Source of the DNA: Deltaproteobacteria bacterium
Lineage (GTDB): Bacteria; Campylobacterota_A; Desulfurellia; JAGGSF01
NCBI GenBank assembly: GCA_021159235.1
Contig: JAGGSF010000036.1
Location: 1-5,561, forward strand
Reading direction: 5' to 3'
Length of the DNA: 5,561 nucleotides
Both the position numbers and the translations under genes were made by a program. Below are positions 1 through 5,561 of the stretch, piece by piece; within the stretch, counting starts at the first letter, position 1; the number at the start of each line of letters is the position of its first letter. Below the pieces are notes generated by a model that saw only the letters and a program-made list of their open reading frames with translations, did not search any database and was not told where the DNA came from.

Positions 1-3
1 AAT

Positions 4-1086
4 TCATTTGTCTTTTCTGTATATACCTTTTCTTATGAATGTTGGTATATCCAGCTTATCTTCAAATGTTTCTGCAGGCACCCTTTTTTCTATGCTTTCG
101 ATATTTTTTTGTCTTAACCTGTAAACGGGCATTTTCTTTCCTTCAAATCCCGTAGCAATAATAGTTACCCTTATCTTGTCATTCATCGCATTGTTTATAA
201 TTATGCCGAATTTGAAGTTTACATTTTTACTGATTGTATCTCCTACAATATTTGTTATTTCCCTCAGTTCGTGCAATCCAAATGTTTCACTGGCAGTAAT
301 GTTCATCAAAATGCCCTTAGCTTCTCCAATATTTACATCATCCAGCAGAGGATTGGAAATAGCCGCCTTTGCAGCAATTTTTGCTCTATTTTCACCCGAT
401 GCTTCTCCTACACCCATCAGTGCCCTACCCTTTTCAGACATAACTGTCCTTACATCAGCAAAATCTGGATTTACCAATCCGGGCACATTTACCAGATCTG
501 TTACACCCTGCACCGCTTGTCTCAAAACATCATCTACCATCTTAAATGCTTCCAGCAATGAGATTTCTCTATCCGCAACCTCAAATAATTTCTGGTTCGG
601 AATAACAATAGCACTGTCTACAATTTCTGTTATTTCTTCAATCCCCCGTTCAGCTACTTTTGCCCTTTGCCTTCCTTCAAATTCAAATGGTTTTGTCAGC
701 ACTCCTACTGTTAGTATTCCATTGTCCTTAGCTAATTTGGCGATTACAGGTGACGCACCTGTGCCCGTGCCTCCACCCATACCGGCTGTGATAAACAGCA
801 TATCCGCATCTTTGATATGTTCCTTTAAACTTTCCATGTCTTTTAAGGCTGCATTTTTCCCTACCTCTGGGTCAGACCCTGCACCTAACCCATGAGTAAG
901 ATCTTTTCCTATTTGTATCTTTGTGGGGGCAGCACACATAGAAAGAGCCTGTACATCTGTGTTTACGGCGATGAATTCTACATCTTTTAGACCTGCTCGT
1001 ATCATATTGCTAATGGCGTTGTTACCCCCACCCCCTACACCTACACCTTTTATTATGGCACCCTTCTTTATTTCTTTATTTTCCAT
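4..1086 (-). CDS. ftsZ: Cell division protein FtsZ
   Basis: FtsZ is the tubulin-like GTPase whose filaments form the cytoplasmic division ring. The 360 residues start at ATG 1084-1086. A TTG at 1105-1107 would add 7 residues (MAEGVIL) but lacks a ribosome-binding site and lies before the strong AAGGAG, so ATG is preferred. Visible: nucleotide-binding GVGVGGGGNNAI (14-25), VNTDVQAL (41-48), IQIGKDLTHGLGAGSDPEVG (57-76), tubulin signature GGGTGTG (104-110), TKPFEFEGRQR (131-141), IPNQKL (162-167), and T7 synergy loop VNPDFADV (205-212) with Asn206, Asp208 and Asp211 matching the catalytic N207/D209/D212 of E. coli. The globular part ends near VTIIATGFEGKK (307-318). A linker of only about 25 residues leads to the conserved C-terminal peptide DKLDIPTFIRK (343-353), the FtsA-binding site, followed by a basic tail GIYRKDK. 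The gene follows ftsA with a one-base TGATG overlap and its stop TGA is at 4-6, so its terminator would lie outside the window. Confidence 0.98.
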   Translation of the reverse strand: MENKEIKKGAIIKGVGVGGGGNNAISNMIRAGLKDVEFIAVNTDVQALSMCAAPTKIQIGKDLTHGLGAGSDPEVGKNAALKDMESLKEHIKDADMLFITAGMGGGTGTGASPVIAKLAKDNGILTVGVLTKPFEFEGRQRAKVAERGIEEITEIVDSAIVIPNQKLFEVADREISLLEAFKMVDDVLRQAVQGVTDLVNVPGLVNPDFADVRTVMSEKGRALMGVGEASGENRAKIAAKAAISNPLLDDVNIGEAKGILMNITASETFGLHELREITNIVGDTISKNVNFKFGIIINNAMNDKIRVTIIATGFEGKKMPVYRLRQKNIESIEKRVPAETFEDKLDIPTFIRKGIYRKDK

Positions 1087-2321
1087 CAGAATGACTCCTT
1101 CAGCCAAGTTCTCGCCCGGTTAAACATTTTTATGATCCAGTTTTCCCTTCCTTCATTATTCTCATTACAATAAGCAGAATCATTTTCTTTTTTCAGTCCA
1201 TCCATCACTAACCCTGCAGCAGTAGAATAAGAGGGATTATCTATCGCTTCTTTGAGACCACTAATATTGTGAGGGTTTCCAATTCTCACCGGCATACCAA
1301 ATATTTCTTCAGCTATTTCGGGAAGACCTATAAGTTGAGAGGAACCTCCTGTAATTACCAGTCCTGCTCCCAAGGTGTGTTCCTCTGCCTTTTTCAACTC
1401 CTCTTTAATCATCAAGCATATTTCTTCTACACGCGCTTCTACAATTTGTGTTAGTAGATGCTGAGAAACAGTGTGTGAGGTATCTTTCCCTATATCCTCT
1501 ATTTCTATATTTTTTTCTTCTATGAGGGATGGAGCACATCCATACTTAAGTTTGATGTGTTCAGCATTCTTCAGTGAAGTTCTTAATCCCAGGGCTATAT
1601 CATTTGTTATGTGTGCACCGCCTATATTCAATGAAGAAATGTATCTTATGCTGCCATTATTGAACACTGCAATATTCGTTGTTTTGCCACCTATATCTAT
1701 TAAAGCAACTCCTAATTCCATTTCTTCAGGATAGAGAACAGCCCTGCTGGATGCAATGGGTTCTAAGATAATATCCTTTACTCTTAAGTTGCTTTTCTGG
1801 CAGCCTTTTATCATGTTCTGGACACACGCCATGAGTCCTGTAATTATATACACCTTTGCCTCTAATCGCGTACCTACTATACCCAGAGGATCCCTTATTC
1901 CTTCTTGACCATCTACAATAAACTCCTGTGGTATTATGTGAAGAATATACCTTTCGGGAGAAGCAACCCCTGTTTTTGCTCCGTCAATCACCCTCCTCAC
2001 ATCGGACATGGATATCTCTTTGTTTTTAACTGCTACCACACTACTGCTACTCTGTGCTTTGATATGGCTACCCGAAACACCTAAGTAAACCTCGTCTATC
2101 TTGTTGCCCGACATCCTTTCTGCTTGATGCACTGCATCTTTGATGTCAGCTACCATTTGTTCCATGTTTACCACTACACCGTTTTTCAGAGCTTGAGACT
2201 CCTTTTTGCCGATGCCAGTGACCTTTAAACTTCCTTCTTTTGTCTGTTCTCCTGCTACGGCACATACTTTTGTGGTGCCAATATCCAGCCCCACTGCAAA
2301 TCTATCCACCTTCTTTGCCAT
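1086..2321 (-). CDS. ftsA: Cell division protein FtsA
   Basis: FtsA is an actin-fold ATPase that polymerises on the membrane, tethers FtsZ filaments through their C-terminal peptide and recruits later divisome proteins. The 411 residues fit the family (about 410-430). In order: phosphate-1 motif VGLDIGTTKVCAV (10-22); the FtsA-specific 1C/SHS2 subdomain (about 80-165, containing SGSHIKAQ and a DPLGIVGTRLEAKVYIITG stretch); phosphate-2 motif VALIDIGGKTTNIAVF (205-220); adenosine motif AGLVITGGSSQLIGLPEIAE (319-338); and, after a polar linker with an Asn/Glu-rich stretch (379-393), a terminal amphipathic helix NWIIKMFNRARTWLKESF (394-411), the membrane-targeting sequence. The phosphate-2 loop has Lys213 and Asn216 where most FtsA proteins have Gly and Asp. 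ATG at 2319-2321 lies within ftsQ and is preceded by GGAG 5 nt upstream. The stop TGA shares one base with the ftsZ ATG. Confidence 0.97.
   Translation of the reverse strand: MAKKVDRFAVGLDIGTTKVCAVAGEQTKEGSLKVTGIGKKESQALKNGVVVNMEQMVADIKDAVHQAERMSGNKIDEVYLGVSGSHIKAQSSSSVVAVKNKEISMSDVRRVIDGAKTGVASPERYILHIIPQEFIVDGQEGIRDPLGIVGTRLEAKVYIITGLMACVQNMIKGCQKSNLRVKDIILEPIASSRAVLYPEEMELGVALIDIGGKTTNIAVFNNGSIRYISSLNIGGAHITNDIALGLRTSLKNAEHIKLKYGCAPSLIEEKNIEIEDIGKDTSHTVSQHLLTQIVEARVEEICLMIKEELKKAEEHTLGAGLVITGGSSQLIGLPEIAEEIFGMPVRIGNPHNISGLKEAIDNPSYSTAAGLVMDGLKKENDSAYCNENNEGRENWIIKMFNRARTWLKESF
1095..1100 (-). promoter_or_regulatory. Shine-Dalgarno AAGGAG of ftsZ
   Basis: AAGGAG on the coding strand lies 8 nt before the ATG at 1084-1086, inside the last codons of ftsA. 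It is a near-perfect match to the anti-Shine-Dalgarno sequence and has ideal spacing. It decides the ftsZ start in favour of this ATG over the upstream TTG at 1105-1107, which lies before it. It is the best ribosome-binding site in the window in match plus spacing, consistent with FtsZ being needed in larger amounts than its neighbours (inference). Confidence 0.85.
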
Positions 2322-3066
2322 GTCTTCTCCACTTTACTACCATCACCTTCTCGCAGCGAGCATCCACCAGATAGATATCATTCCTCTTTTTCATTAAATT
2401 ACTCCATATTTTTTTTAAGTTGTCAACATATCTCTTGTTGCAGTGGGAAGGATCAAAAGCAACATCTATACCACATTTCATGTTTACAACCATATAATGA
2501 TCAGAGAGGAGTTTCACATAATTTATACTCCCCAGCCTGCTTTCCATATAATTGCATTGCTCATATATACTCTTGTATATTTTGCTGTTTGTATTTTTGA
2601 ACATTTGTTTAATAAATATCAGCTTTGATGTATCTATGTGTAACGATGGACGATAAACATCTATTGTATCGCCGTTTTTATCCAGGAGGTAATATTTGTT
2701 TTTTATTTCTGATATGATGCATGGTTTTTTCTCTTCTATGTCGATAACAAGGGTATGAGGAAAAATCTTTGTAATTCTTACCGTTTCTACCCATTTTTTT
2801 CTACTTAATTTGTTGTATATTTCGTCTCTGTTTACTTTGAGCAGTGAAGCATTTATGCTTATTCCATCAAAAAGTTCATCCTTGGACAAAACCTTAACTC
2901 CCCTCACATACACATGTGTAATCTTCAAAATATCTGGAAATCTCTTTAACGCTACATCAACTGCTATCACTGTAGCTGTTGAGATTATAAAAATCAATAT
3001 CAAAATTAATGCTTTTAAAAGGGGTTTTTTGACTTCTTTCTTTGTTAACTCCTTATAGTCTTTCAT
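2302..3066 (-). CDS. ftsQ: Cell division protein FtsQ (POTRA domain)
   Basis: FtsQ is a bitopic inner-membrane divisome protein that bridges the cytoplasmic FtsA/FtsZ ring and the septal synthesis proteins through FtsB/FtsL. The 254 residues show a short Lys-rich cytoplasmic N-terminus (1-15), one hydrophobic membrane segment (about 16-38), a POTRA domain (about 48-115, from ITHVYVRGVKVLSKDEL to FPHTLVIDIEEKKP) and the FtsQ beta domain. The latter has the family hallmark YYLLDKNGDTID (125-136) and a closing strand LVDARCEKVMVV (233-244). Length and architecture match FtsQ/DivIB, and position before ftsA settles the assignment. Five cysteines (116, 171, 198, 209, 238) lie in the extracytoplasmic part. 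The ATG at 3064-3066 starts inside ddl (14 nt overlap) and has no clear Shine-Dalgarno, so initiation probably depends on coupling. The 3' end overlaps ftsA by 20 nt, and the charged tail WRRHGKEGG is partly shaped by that overlap, which carries part of the ftsA ribosome-binding region and start. The primary sequence is divergent, as is usual for FtsQ. Confidence 0.93.
   Translation of the reverse strand: MKDYKELTKKEVKKPLLKALILILIFIISTATVIAVDVALKRFPDILKITHVYVRGVKVLSKDELFDGISINASLLKVNRDEIYNKLSRKKWVETVRITKIFPHTLVIDIEEKKPCIISEIKNKYYLLDKNGDTIDVYRPSLHIDTSKLIFIKQMFKNTNSKIYKSIYEQCNYMESRLGSINYVKLLSDHYMVVNMKCGIDVAFDPSHCNKRYVDNLKKIWSNLMKKRNDIYLVDARCEKVMVVKWRRHGKEGG
2327..2330 (-). promoter_or_regulatory. 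Shine-Dalgarno GGAG of ftsA
   Basis: The coding strand reads GTGGAGAAGAC directly before the ftsA ATG, placing GGAG 5 nt upstream, slightly closer than optimal. It lies within the ftsQ C-terminal codons. It supports independent as well as coupled initiation of ftsA. Confidence 0.6.
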
Positions 3067-3940
3067 TTACGCTTTGTAGAATAGCTTGAGCCATATCTTC
3101 AAAGCTGTACCCCTTTGCACTGGCTGCTTTGGGAAGCAGGCTTGTTTCTGTCATACCTGGTATGGTATTTACCTCCAATATATAAGGGATATTTCCCTTG
3201 CTCAGTATCATGTCTATACGAGCCATGCCTCTGCAATTCAGTATATTGTATATTTTAAGGGCAATGTTTTCACATAGCTTTTCTACTACTTCTGGTAACA
3301 CTGCAGGAATGATGTATTGTGTGGAACCCACTGTATACTTGTTGTGATAATTATAAAAGCCGTGATGTGGTTTTATCTCTATGATGGGTAAGACTTCACC
3401 CCTGAGTATGCTTACCGTCAGTTCCCTTCCAGAGATAGCCTCCTCAATAAGCAGGCTATCGTGTCTGTTCAGTAGCTTATCTACAGTTTGATGCAGCTCT
3501 TTTTCATTATATACAAAACATACATCGACACTTGAGCCCTCTTCTCGCGGCTTTACAACCGCAGGGAAGTGGTTCCATGAATAGTTTTTATTCTCTACAA
3601 GGGTGAATTTTGGCATGGGTATATTGTAATATGAAAGAAGAATCTTCGTTAAAAACTTATCCATAGCCAGCATACTTGCTTTTTTACCGGAACCTGTATA
3701 TGGAATGGAAAGCATATCCAATGCTGCCTGCAGGGTTCCATTTTCTCCATCACCTCCATGAAGGGCAATAAAAACCATATCAGCCTTACTCTCCATAATC
3801 TTTTCCAGGCATCTCTCCGCGCAGTCAATTTTGCAGACTTCATACCCTCTTTTAGATAGCGCATTGTAAACAGCTTCCCCTGTGCGGAGAGATACCTCCC
3901 TCTCATTTGTTTTACCACCACACACCACCGCTATTTTCAT
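3053..3940 (-). CDS. ddl: D-alanine--D-alanine ligase
   Basis: Ddl is a cytoplasmic ATP-grasp enzyme that joins two D-alanines into the dipeptide MurF adds to the stem peptide. The 295 residues match the short DdlB form. Visible motifs: GGKTNEREVSLRTG (8-21; Glu13 matches E. coli E15, which binds the first D-Ala), HGGDGENGTLQ (61-71), IPYTGSGKKASMLAMDK (79-95), AVVKPREEGSSVDV (127-140; the GSS holds the S150 equivalent), FYNYHNKYTVGSTQY (195-209), RGMARIDMIL (237-246; Arg241 and Asp243) and YILEVNTIPGMTETSLLP (253-270; Glu256, Asn258 and Ser267). Tyr202 in the omega loop matches E. coli Y216 and, with Glu13 and the GSS Ser, completes the triad typical of D-Ala-D-Ala rather than D-Ala-D-lactate ligases. 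Start ATG at 3938-3940 overlaps the murB stop by 4 nt and is preceded by GAGGAG 11 nt upstream. The stop lies 14 nt inside ftsQ. HGxxGENG is a small departure from the more usual HGxxGEDG. Confidence 0.97.
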   Translation of the reverse strand: MKIAVVCGGKTNEREVSLRTGEAVYNALSKRGYEVCKIDCAERCLEKIMESKADMVFIALHGGDGENGTLQAALDMLSIPYTGSGKKASMLAMDKFLTKILLSYYNIPMPKFTLVENKNYSWNHFPAVVKPREEGSSVDVCFVYNEKELHQTVDKLLNRHDSLLIEEAISGRELTVSILRGEVLPIIEIKPHHGFYNYHNKYTVGSTQYIIPAVLPEVVEKLCENIALKIYNILNCRGMARIDMILSKGNIPYILEVNTIPGMTETSLLPKAASAKGYSFEDMAQAILQSVNERL

Positions 3941-4770
3941 ACGATGACTATCTCCTCTTCTAAGAGGATACCAGATTTTTCATAAACAGCTTTTTTCACA
4001 AATTCTATCAATCTTGCAACATCTTCAAATGTTGCCTTGCCACGGTTGATAAAGATATTGGCGTGTTTCAAAGATACCTGTGCATCACCGATTCTATAAC
4101 CCTTTAATCCTGCTCTTTCAATTAACAATCCGGCAGGTGCATTTTTTGGGTTTTTAAAGATACAACCTGCTGAAGGTTCCTGTGGTATGCTATTTTTCCT
4201 TCTATTTAAAATGGAATCTATTCTCGCCGTAATCTCTTCTCTTTTGCCCCTGGTAAAATTTTTAAGGTGTATCTCGTATATTATCGCTTCTTTGTGTATA
4301 TCAATATGTCTATAGGCGGGATGTAGATCCTTCCTGCTGAGATATTTCTCGCCTCCATCGTATACCTTTACACCCTCAAGGAAGTCAGCGATACAGCTTC
4401 CAAAAGCACCACCATTCATAACTGTTACGCCTGCCATAGTGCCTGGAATACCTGCTAAGAATTCTAATCCTTGAATCTCATTTTCCATACACCATCTCAA
4501 CAATTCCCCGGTGGTGGTTGCTCCTCCTACTACAATTTTATCACCTTCCATAAAGGTATAAGAAAAACCCTTTCCCAATTTTGCGAAGATGTATCTTTCG
4601 ATGTTGTTTGATAGAAGCACCTTGCTACCATTGCCGATGTAGAATATTTTTCGTTTGGAACTCTGCAGTTTTTCAAAATCCTGGATATTTTCCAGCCACA
4701 CTAAATCGGCATTGCCACCGATGTTTATTGTAGTAAGAGAGGATAGGTTAACATTTTTTTCTATTTTCAT
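3937..4770 (-). CDS. murB: UDP-N-acetylenolpyruvoylglucosamine reductase MurB (type II-like)
   Basis: MurB is a cytoplasmic FAD enzyme that uses NADPH to reduce UDP-GlcNAc-enolpyruvate to UDP-MurNAc, the substrate of the MurC encoded just upstream. The 277 residues begin with the FAD-binding part: TTINIGGNADLVW (13-25), YIGNGSKVL (44-52), and GLEFLAGIPGTMAG with VMNGGAFG (101-124). The MurB C-terminal domain follows, with YR at 153-154, RRKNSIPQEPSAGCIFKNP (190-208), GLLIERAGLKGYRIGDAQVS (214-233) and a terminal LLEEEIVIV. The length and lack of an inserted loop match the shorter type II form. Arg154 and a Glu in 271-273 probably correspond to catalytic R159 and E325 of E. coli. The residue matching proton donor Ser229 is Cys203 (codon 4162-4164), an alternative that I recall in some type II enzymes. 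The ATG at 4768-4770 overlaps the murC stop by 4 nt, and no clear Shine-Dalgarno precedes it, so it probably depends on coupling to murC. Its own stop shares ATGA with ddl. Confidence 0.97.
   Translation of the reverse strand: MKIEKNVNLSSLTTINIGGNADLVWLENIQDFEKLQSSKRKIFYIGNGSKVLLSNNIERYIFAKLGKGFSYTFMEGDKIVVGGATTTGELLRWCMENEIQGLEFLAGIPGTMAGVTVMNGGAFGSCIADFLEGVKVYDGGEKYLSRKDLHPAYRHIDIHKEAIIYEIHLKNFTRGKREEITARIDSILNRRKNSIPQEPSAGCIFKNPKNAPAGLLIERAGLKGYRIGDAQVSLKHANIFINRGKATFEDVARLIEFVKKAVYEKSGILLEEEIVIV
3952..3957 (-). promoter_or_regulatory. Shine-Dalgarno GAGGAG of ddl
   Basis: GAGGAG on the coding strand ends 11 nt before the ddl ATG at 3938-3940 and lies within the Glu codons of the MurB C-terminus (EEE). 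The spacing is a little long but usable. It supports the chosen ATG, alongside the ATGA overlap with murB. Confidence 0.65.
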
Positions 4771-5561
4771 TGTTGTCTTAGTTTGTAGAAGAGTTCAATT
4801 CCTGTTTTCCATATGTCTCCAGCTCCCAATGTGATTACCATATCCCCTTCTTTTAATTCTCCTATCACCGCGTCTATCAATCCATCATCTCTCCTTATAT
4901 AGGTGCAATCCCTGTATTTGTTAATCGCTTTTCCCAATTCTGCTGCAGTTATACCGTGGATGGGTTTTTCGCCTGCTGGATAGATATCCGTTATAAAAAC
5001 CTTATTTGCCTTTTCAAAAGCAGTTGTGAATTTATCAAACAATTCCTTTACCCTCGTATATCTGTGTGGCTGAAAAAGAGCGATGATACGATTTTTGTTT
5101 ATTTCACTCGCTGTATTTAGTGTTGTTTCTATTTCTTTAGGATGGTGAGCATAGTCGTCCACTATGGTTATACCCTTTTCTCTGCCCACTATGGTAAATC
5201 GCCTCTTTACTCCTTTAAATGATTCCAATGATCTTTTGATTGTTCCTGTGTCTATACCCAAAGAATGTGCGATGAAGATTGCGGGCAATGCATTGGAAAC
5301 ATTGTGTTTACCTGGAATGCTTAATGTGAATGTATCTAATTTTCTTCCTTTAATATACACATCGAATGTGTAGCCTATCTTTCGTAGGTGTATATTTCTT
5401 GCGTATATATCACCATTCTTCAGTGAATATTTTACTACATTACCACTTATTTTATTGCTCAGAGGGAGTGTTAATGGGTCATCGGCGTTTATTATGGCAT
5501 AACCATCTGCTCGAGTATTGTTTAAAAAAGATAAAAATGCCCCCTTCTCTTTTTTTTTTTT
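4767..5561 (-). CDS. murC: UDP-N-acetylmuramate--L-alanine ligase MurC, 5' partial
   Basis: MurC is the cytoplasmic ATP-dependent ligase that adds L-alanine to UDP-MurNAc, the first step in building the stem peptide. The frame stays open to the right edge, so 264 C-terminal residues are visible. With a usual family length of about 450-490, roughly 190-220 N-terminal residues, including the UDP-binding domain and the ATP P-loop, are missing. A GTG at 5358-5360 is in frame but is not the start: the codons upstream encode recognisable Mur-ligase central domain (GYAIINADDP at fragment residues 20-29, then DIYARNI at 51-57). Further motifs are IPGKHNVSNA (82-91, end of the central domain), VDDYAHHP and LFQPHRYTR in the C-terminal domain, and ITDIYPAGE followed by ITLGAGDIW near the end. 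The TGA stop shares ATGA with the murB start, indicating translational coupling. Position beside murB and ddl fits MurC rather than another Mur ligase. The first visible codons form a 12-A run that may be a sequence or assembly edge. Confidence 0.96.
   Translation of the reverse strand, partial: KKKKEKGAFLSFLNNTRADGYAIINADDPLTLPLSNKISGNVVKYSLKNGDIYARNIHLRKIGYTFDVYIKGRKLDTFTLSIPGKHNVSNALPAIFIAHSLGIDTGTIKRSLESFKGVKRRFTIVGREKGITIVDDYAHHPKEIETTLNTASEINKNRIIALFQPHRYTRVKELFDKFTTAFEKANKVFITDIYPAGEKPIHGITAAELGKAINKYRDCTYIRRDDGLIDAVIGELKEGDMVITLGAGDIWKTGIELFYKLRQQ

Noticed and set aside
1-3. Terminator after ftsZ
   Set aside because: Only three bases lie beyond the stop codon, so nothing can be judged.
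195-209. Possibility that Ddl is a D-Ala-D-lactate (vancomycin-resistance type) ligase; the relevant residues are in the omega loop of the gene at 3053-3940
   Set aside because: The omega loop has Lys201-Tyr202, with Tyr matching E. coli Y216, the D-Ala-D-Ala form, and no van genes are adjacent. (Coordinates given here are residue positions in Ddl, not window bases.)
176-895. 239-codon plus-strand open frame antisense to ftsZ
   Set aside because: It lies wholly opposite conserved ftsZ codons, its product is low-complexity Ser/Pro/Ile-rich with no recognisable domain, and it has no supporting neighbours; it is a mirror of ftsZ.
1105-1107. TTG start for ftsZ giving a 367-residue protein
   Set aside because: It lies upstream of the AAGGAG at 1095-1100, has no ribosome-binding site of its own, and the extra residues MAEGVIL are not expected at an FtsZ N-terminus.
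1471-1734. Plus-strand 87-codon frame opposite ftsA, plus similar short frames elsewhere on that strand
   Set aside because: All overlap strongly conserved minus-strand genes and show no domain, signal or ribosome-binding site.
2984-2989. TATAAT hexamer on the coding strand in the ftsQ membrane segment, as a possible internal promoter
   Set aside because: No reasonable -35 hexamer lies 16-18 nt upstream (the region reads GCATTA), and AT-rich codons for Ile/Leu/Phe in a membrane segment explain it.
3049-3054. AAGGAG in ftsQ codons 5-6, as a ribosome-binding site for a later ftsQ start
   Set aside because: No in-frame ATG, GTG or TTG follows at 5-12 nt; the next TTG is inside the membrane segment, which would destroy the anchor.
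3649-3921. 90-codon minus-strand frame inside ddl
   Set aside because: It is an alternative frame of the well-conserved N-terminal half of Ddl; the product is Trp/Arg/Met-rich with no family resemblance.

Overview
The whole window is one continuous minus-strand block of the division and cell wall (dcw) cluster. In transcription order, from the right edge to the left, it holds murC (5' end outside the window), murB, ddl, ftsQ, ftsA and ftsZ (complete). Every stop codon overlaps the next start, and only bases 1-3 lie outside a gene. I see no RNA genes, mobile elements, CRISPR arrays, promoters or terminators. Plus-strand open frames are shadows of these genes.

Organism: AT-rich DNA (by eye about 40% GC or a little less), with proteins rich in Lys, Ile and Glu. 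The order murC-murB-ddl-ftsQ-ftsA-ftsZ differs from E. coli, where murB lies elsewhere. It resembles the layout I know from Desulfobacterota/Geobacter-type and some other deep-branching bacteria. FtsQ with a POTRA domain, FtsA with a C-terminal amphipathic helix and FtsZ with a conserved tail peptide indicate an ordinary FtsZ-dividing, peptidoglycan-making bacterium. Many cysteines, including five in the predicted extracytoplasmic part of FtsQ, hint at an anaerobe. Lineage cannot be fixed from the sequence alone.

Layout: 4767-5561 murC fragment (UDP-MurNAc-L-Ala ligase); 3937-4770 murB (UDP-MurNAc formation); 3053-3940 ddl (D-Ala-D-Ala synthesis); 2302-3066 ftsQ (divisome assembly); 1086-2321 ftsA (membrane anchor of the Z ring); 4-1086 ftsZ (ring-forming GTPase). 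The first three genes make cytoplasmic peptidoglycan precursors. The last three build the septal machinery that uses them, so precursor supply and septum assembly are expressed from one transcript.

I found no undescribed system. The points worth a second look are residue-level: Lys/Asn substitutions in the FtsA phosphate-2 loop, Cys in place of the usual catalytic Ser in MurB, a short FtsZ linker, a 12-A homopolymer at the murC edge, and the fully overlapping gene arrangement.
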